From Pilatotrama ljubarskyi (lineage: Eukaryota > Basidiomycota > Agaricomycetes > Polyporales > Polyporaceae): 64,000 nucleotides of DNA. Numbering within the stretch: the first letter of the stretch is position 1; the number at the start of each line of letters is the position of its first letter. The notes beneath the pieces are model-generated. The model did no database searches, was not told the origin of the DNA, and was given only the letters and a program-made list of their open reading frames with translations. Below, one piece after another: positions 58,804 through 64,000 of this stretch. Position numbers and translations under genes: made by a program. The DNA lies in contig MU277717.1 of assembly GCA_022385805.1 (NCBI GenBank), positions 1-64,000 of the forward strand, given 5' to 3'.

Positions 58804-59450
58804 ATGGTCAGTCGTACCGCCTCTCCTGCATCGTGTTCGTCGCCCACCACTCACCGTCCCATCCAGGGTGTCACTGTAGAGGTCATTTCCCCCGGAGACG
58901 GCAAGACCTTCCCCCGCAAGGGCGGTGCGTGCCCCGCCAGCCATCGATTTCATTCATTTCCCGCTCACGCTCGTCCATCCAGACAAGGTCACGATTCATT
59001 ATGTTGGCACGCTCCTTGACGGCAAGAAGTTCGACTCCAGCCGGGATCGGTCCGTCATCGCGTTTCCTGCTCCCTGCAGGATAGTTGCTCATCTTTACCC
59101 CGCAGTGGCGCGCCTTTCGAGACCGAGATTGGCGTGGGCAAGGTGATCAAGGGCTGGGACGAAGGTACGTCTGCCTCTCCTCTCGCTCCGCGCCAGTGCC
59201 AGCTTGCTCAATCACGCCCCATCGCTCCGTCAGGTGTACCACAACTGTCCCTAGGCGAGAAGGCTATCCTGACGGCGACACCGGACTACGTGCGTCCGCT
59301 TCCCTTCTCTTCGTCCTACTTCTCGGGCATTCCGTCGTCCGATGTATTGACCTAATTCCATTGCAGGCGTACGGCGCGCGCGGGTTCCCACCGGTGATCC
59401 CTCCTAATTCGACGCTCCGATTCGAGGTCGAGCTGCTCAAGATCAACTGA
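58804..59450 (+). CDS. FPR1: FKBP12-type peptidyl-prolyl cis-trans isomerase
   Basis: Catalyses proline isomerisation and is the intracellular receptor for FK506 and rapamycin. Six exons (58804-58806, 58867-58924, 58983-59049, 59106-59164, 59234-59289, 59367-59450) give an exact 108-aa frame, the standard FKBP12 length. Binding-pocket residues are present: Tyr in [11 protein letters not shown], Phe-Asp in KKFDSS, Phe in APFETEIG, Val-Ile and Trp in KVIKGWDEG, Tyr in [15 protein letters not shown] and Phe in [11 protein letters not shown]. The first intron directly follows the ATG, so exon 1 contributes only the start codon; this is required because [13 protein letters not shown] is the conserved N-terminus. 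Cytosolic, single domain, no targeting signal. Confidence 0.95.
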
Positions 59451-62015
59451 TGCATCGGCGTATACCGCGCCGCTTTGGCCACCCCTCACTAGCTACCACA
59501 GCACCGCTCTGTGGCCGCTGCCGCTGCACCTTCGCTGTTCGGGTATCGGTTGTGTTGTACGTATGTGTTTCCGGGCGAGACGGTCGCCCGTTGTGAGATT
59601 ACCACTGTTTTATAGCACGCACGCGTTTTCCATGTCCTGTATGCCTCTCGATCGCCGCCTTGTCTGTCGTCTCTCTGTACTCTTTCCTCCTCCATGTTCT
59701 CTACTCATCCAGTCGGGGTTGGTGGCGTGTGTACGTACGGTGCAGGCCCTTTTCCTTCCGGACGGACATCTCGTGCAATCGATTCGATAGATAGCCTCTC
59801 ATCGATGAACAGGTACGGGGGTTGGATGTTTCCACCGTACAATTGCGCCGCTCGATGCGTCCGGACGCGCCCATTACGCCGGAGACGCCCCGTGAGCTAT
59901 CTGCGATGTTCTGTAGGCCGCCGGTGCGCTCCCCTGCTTCGCGGGGCGCGTGATCTTCAATCTCTCGAATCGCATTGGCCAGCTGACGTCGTTCCTTGCC
60001 GCTTGCGTCCGGATTCGAGCCACACCTTCCTCATCGGACTCGGGGTCTCGAACGTGCAGGAACGAGAGCTATGATGTCGATGCGTGCTCAGAGTCAATGG
60101 CTTCAGCGCGTCATATGATTCTTGGGAGTATTCCGGACTTGGCGAGTGTAATGAGCGGAGTGGGACGTTGTGTACCGTAGCGGCAAGGGCCAGAACCACA
60201 GCAGCTACGAGATGACAGAGTTTCATCTCGCCAACACACCACATCCACATGAATAGCCGCATAAGATGCCCTGTTTCGAGGAGAATGGACGTCCGGCGGG
60301 CATGTCACCGTCTCATGACACGGACAACAACAGCGTCCGCAGCACCCTCGGGAAGGACAGCACGTCACCGTCGCCGTATTCAGACCAACGCAACGATAAC
60401 TCTAACGCGCAGGGGATGCACGCCTGGAACTCTTCCGCGAGAAGGGCACAAGCAATTCAGCTCAATCAGCACGATCAACACAGGGTGCCTGCGCCTCCAT
60501 GGCAAGTGGCGTGCCCGCTTCTGCGAACTCCGTGCGTAAGGCATACTGCAATGCTCTGTGAAATTCTCCGATGATCAGCGAGGACGCGTCTGGGCATTGG
60601 AGAGCGAGCCACACACTCATGTCCGGCATGGGCTTCGGCAGCTGGGGGATGGGGGGAACCTGGGGTAGCTTCGGGTTCTCAGCCTTCCCTTCCGTAGCCT
60701 GTTCGACAGGAAGATGCGCGGGGAGGCTTCGTCTTCGTTTTCCGGAGTCTTCTATCACTCTAGAGTAGTATAATCCTCCGGAGACTCAGGCCTCGGTGTC
60801 TCAGTTTAGGCGACAATGCGGAGAGCCCATTCAATGCACAGACGACACGGCGGGCTGCGTCTGCTACATTTACGACACATCAGCGGGTCCTCTCGGGAGG
60901 TCATGGCGAGGGACAGAACATGCGATCACTCACGAGCGTGTGTTGCGGCGATCCTCTAGAACCGGCGGTCCAATTGCTCGGGTATATCGAGGAGAAAGAG
61001 AAGGATGCCCGGTGTATAGGCGATGCGACCGTATGACATCCTCGCTAGCCAGGGGAGATGTCCAGATGTTGCGGAGCCACGACCTGTGAGACTCGCCAAG
61101 CATCTTAATTACCCTTTCTGGCTGGTACTGCGCGGAAGAAGGTGCGCAGGCCCAAGTAGACAGCTATCAAGAGGGGAATAACGAGTGCAATATGTCAACA
61201 TGAGCGGTCCAGTGTGACGAAGGCCCCGCTGCGAGGAATCTTCATCTGAGGGCAGCCTAGTAGGGACCGTCTGCGGAAGCTGAGAAAATGTATCCCCTAA
61301 GCTAGCATAAAGTAGGGGCTCTAGCTATAGTCGAGTCGATATCTTGCCTTTGCTGTGGTACCGGGGCGGTTGAACCTGAGGTCGAGCAGTGGTAGACGGT
61401 GGTAGTAGCAGACAGTGCTCGAGCCTCCGAGAGGACGACTGAGAGCGGGGCCACACCTCTCGGCCCGGTCGGCCAGCTTCCCGGACCGATTATCTCCATA
61501 CATGTAACACTGCGCAGTGCGCGGGGGCTTGTAAGCGCTGCGGCGCCTCTCTCCCTCTCCGACGGATTTGAGCTGTGCAATGGCAGCAAAGACACGGAGG
61601 AGTGACCATCTCCAATCTCGGTGGCCCTCTGAGGTATGAAGGCGAAGAAACCTCAGTACGGCACCTCATGGACAGATCCCGCATATTATCTCAACAAGCT
61701 CTAGTGGATCTGGTTCAAACACCCCGGGCCTCTACTACGTCGTTCGCCATCGCCAGCTGGTCGTTCTTGTCAATGGCAATCACTGCTACACTGCCCATGA
61801 GCTGGATTCTGCGCAGCTAAACCGGCGCCATCAATGTAGATTTCTATTGCGGCTCGTGGACCTTGCGTGGACCAGGAGAACTTCGTCCACAAACGGCTGC
61901 CCGCGCACATGCAAACGAACTCTGATGTCATCGCTCTAACTTCCCGAATCTCGCCTCTCTGGGTGAAACCTCGACGAGGACACCTTATACCACAACCACG
62001 ACCACGACCTCCTCG
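59451..62015. other. 2.6-kb stretch without supported genes
   Basis: The first few hundred nt are presumably FKBP 3' UTR. A minus-strand frame at 60462-60758 (PKLPQVPPIPQLPKPMPDMS) and an overlapping plus-strand frame at 60266-60574 look weakly protein-like but have no start context, family or partner exons. Confidence 0.45.
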
Positions 62016-63363
62016 ATGGCGCCAAAGCAGGATACAGGGAGGTCGTACCACCTACAATGCACCGGAGAGGCGGCAGCTACCGCACAAGCCCACGCAAGTC
62101 CAGAGAGCATCACGCTATTCGGTAGTTGTTTCTGCCCTTTCGTGCAGAGGGTCTGGGTAACCTTGGAGCACCTCGGGATTGATTACATGGTAAGAGGGCC
62201 TCACGGTTCTGCCCTAATGAGCTGATACCGACCACTCTCATCGTCGCAAGTACTGTAAGTACGCATACTGGCTGTCGGCCACCCCGTCACTCATGATGGG
62301 TGTGTTCAGACGAAGTTGACCCTTACAAGAAGCCCGCGGAGCTCCTGGAGCTGTCGCCAAAGGGCCTCGTGCCGGCGCTCAGGCTCAACAACTTTGACCC
62401 GCCCAGGGCCCTGAACGAGAGCACGGTTATCATGGACTTTCTCGAAGAGTTAAGCCGGGCATATTCAGGTAGTCGCCATACAGCGCCGGCTGACCTGTCT
62501 CCCCTCGGGACTTCCCAGATTGGCGACGAGCAACACCAAGCGCTCCTCGCACACCACGGAAAGCCTCTTCCCTCCGTTATCGGACCCCTGTAGGTCGACT
62601 CTGGGGCTTCTCCTGGTTGCGCAGATACGCTCCTTCCGGTGGCCCCCGCCGTTTTCCGGACGGGTTTGCGCTAACATGTTCATCTTGCTCCATCTCCCTA
62701 TCTAGACGCACGGGCTCTCATCCGTCTTCAGGCGGACAATGTGAACCGCTCGCTGGTTCCCGCCTTCTATCGATACCTGCAAGCGCAGGACGAAGGTACG
62801 TACTGTTTCGTATCGTGACCGGGACTTCGTCACTTCATTCCCGCGGTACGCTCGTAAGCTCATGAGAGACCTTCAGCCAAGCAGGTCGAAGGCGCCAGAG
62901 GCTTTGTGGAGGCGATCGACGGTCTCCTGACGCTGTTCAAGCGCGCGGAGCGCGAAGGCTATACGCAATATGGCCTCTGGCACGAGCGTGGCTCGCTGAG
63001 TTACGCCGATGTCATGGCTGCGCCTTGTGAGCTTCGTTCCGTCAGCCTGGTGAAATGCGCAAGGAGGCTCATCTCGATTGACAGGGCTCTTCCGCGCGAC
63101 GAACGTATTGAAACATTACCGCGGATTCGTCCTTCCAGAGGGGGAGCAGTTCCGCGCCTACCTCGACCGCGTGCTGAACCACCCCGCGTTCAAACGCACT
63201 TGTAGCGCAGAACAGCTGTACCTTGACAGCTACGAGAGGTCAGCAGTTCGTTGCGGGGCGACGAGATGCAGCGCGCCTGACGAGTGCTGTCAGATATGCC
63301 TTCAATAGACCGAACACCAGCCAGGTCGCCAACGCTATCAATGCGGGGACGGCGCTGCCTTGA
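62016..63363 (+). CDS. Glutathione S-transferase, omega-like (Cys-type)
   Basis: Eight exons (62016-62189, 62251-62254, 62310-62448, 62519-62589, 62706-62795, 62877-63026, 63085-63238, 63294-63363) total 852 nt, an exact 283-aa frame. N-terminal thioredoxin fold: ITLFGSCFCPFVQRVWVTLE with catalytic Cys40 in the CPF motif of omega-type enzymes, GLVPALRL with the cis-Pro, and NESTVIMDFLEE (the Glu-Ser pair that holds glutathione). The C-terminal helical domain contains YARALIRLQADNVNRSLVPA, GLWHERGSLSYADVMAAPWL and ending NTSQVANAINAGTALP. Such Cys-GSTs do thiol transfer and deglutathionylation; wood-decay fungi have expanded sets. Exon 2 is a 4-nt micro-exon (TACT) that is required to keep frame between DYM and YEVDPYKKP. 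Confidence 0.92.
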
Positions 63364-64000
63364 CTCGGCTTTGCGTTATTGGCACTTTCCGGGGCTCGGA
63401 TGATCGAACCTCGCACCGTGATCATCCAGAGTTAGCTAGCAATATGTACTCGACGCCCAGCGTCTAAGAGAAAATAGGCTCCCTTTCGTCGCATGAGCCC
63501 AAAGCCTCCTCATTAAGCCATAAGGTCTTGCCAAGCTTCGAGATCGTCCATGTTGTCCATCGAAACCCGAGAGTCCGAGACTGGGGTCCCCCGGATTGAA
63601 GCTGCACTGACAGCCAGGTTCCCCAGCCTGGCTCTCCCGCAGCCCACTCGCCCCATACATAGGCTTCTTGTGTGAATCACGGCCTCTTCATCACTTGAAG
63701 ACGGTCTGATGTGGTCCGCGGATGGCCTGATCCTCATCAAACGTCTGCGTCCGGCGTTTGGTGGGAGGCAAGTGGCAGTGCCAAAGGAGCTGTCCCTCCA
63801 TCCCCTCTTGACTTTGACCTCCACCTCGACGATGTTTACCGGTCAAGCTACCGCCAGCGTCCCATCTCTTACTATACCTCACTCCGCGGAACGTCGGGGT
63901 CTTTCTGAGGGACGTGTTTGTGTTTCCGGTTAAGTCTGACAGGTCTTGTGAAGCGTACACGGGCACTGGTAGTGCTCCGGCAGCAGACCGACTCTGTCTT
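63364..64000. other. Right edge, no assigned gene
   Basis: Frames on both strands (minus 63513-63824; plus 63709 to the edge, with LRDVFVFPVKSD in one frame) could be the start or end of a gene continuing beyond the window. Nothing identifiable. Confidence 0.3.

Noticed and set aside
63380..63480. tRNA-like B-box GGTTCGATC on the minus strand
   Set aside because: The T-arm stem does not pair (at least two mismatches in five) and no acceptor stem or convincing A box could be placed.

Overview
This window is nuclear DNA of a filamentous basidiomycete, most likely an agaricomycete of the wood-decay (polypore-like) type. The evidence is GC-rich coding DNA, genes broken by many 50-70 nt GT-AG introns, secreted peptidases of families S10 and M35 of basidiomycete type, a GH95 alpha-fucosidase, and several low-complexity proteins of the kind common in these fungi. 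Order and species are inferences. I rebuilt gene models by hand. For ten of them (tetraspan protein, GH95, S10, both M35 genes, amidase, both Ser/Asn/Gly-rich genes, FKBP, GST) the exon lengths add up to an exact multiple of three and give one open protein.

Layout, left to right. 0-3.9 kb has no convincing gene but carries an 858-bp TA-flanked non-autonomous DNA transposon. 3.9-5.6 kb (-) encodes a C2H2-like zinc-finger protein. 9.1-10.2 kb (-) encodes a four-TM MARVEL-like membrane protein. 11.5-15.1 kb (+) is a 19-exon GH95 alpha-fucosidase with two 6-nt micro-exons. 15.4-17.5 kb (-) is an S10 serine carboxypeptidase. 17.6-21.1 kb holds two tandem Ddr48-like Ser/Asn/Gly/Tyr-rich genes whose promoters and 3' ends were duplicated with them. 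23.2-24.3 kb (+) and 29.5-31.7 kb (-) encode two more zinc-finger proteins of the same type as the first. Between them (25.1-28.4 kb, -) lie two paralogous M35 metallopeptidase genes, one with and one without the propeptide-like N-terminal half.

Right half: an M16 insulysin-type metallopeptidase (33.5-37.8 kb, +), a small DUF7137-like membrane protein (38.7-39.3 kb, -), a disordered Ser/Pro-rich protein (40.3-41.7 kb, +), an amidase-signature enzyme (44.1-46.2 kb, +), a short basic/proline-rich protein (48.2-48.6 kb, +), an intronless F-box protein (49.8-51.2 kb, +), fimbrin (51.6-54.0 kb, -), nested inverted-repeat elements (54.7-55.3 kb), FKBP12 (58.8-59.5 kb, +) and an omega-like glutathione S-transferase with a 4-nt micro-exon (62.0-63.4 kb, +).

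The genes do not form one pathway. A functional theme is a run of secreted hydrolases (GH95, S10, two M35) interleaved with zinc-finger regulators and stress-type proteins in the first 32 kb, while the right half is mostly housekeeping (fimbrin, FKBP12, insulysin, GST). Gene-poor stretches of 2-3.5 kb separate several genes. I saw no rRNA, convincing tRNA, CRISPR array or virus.
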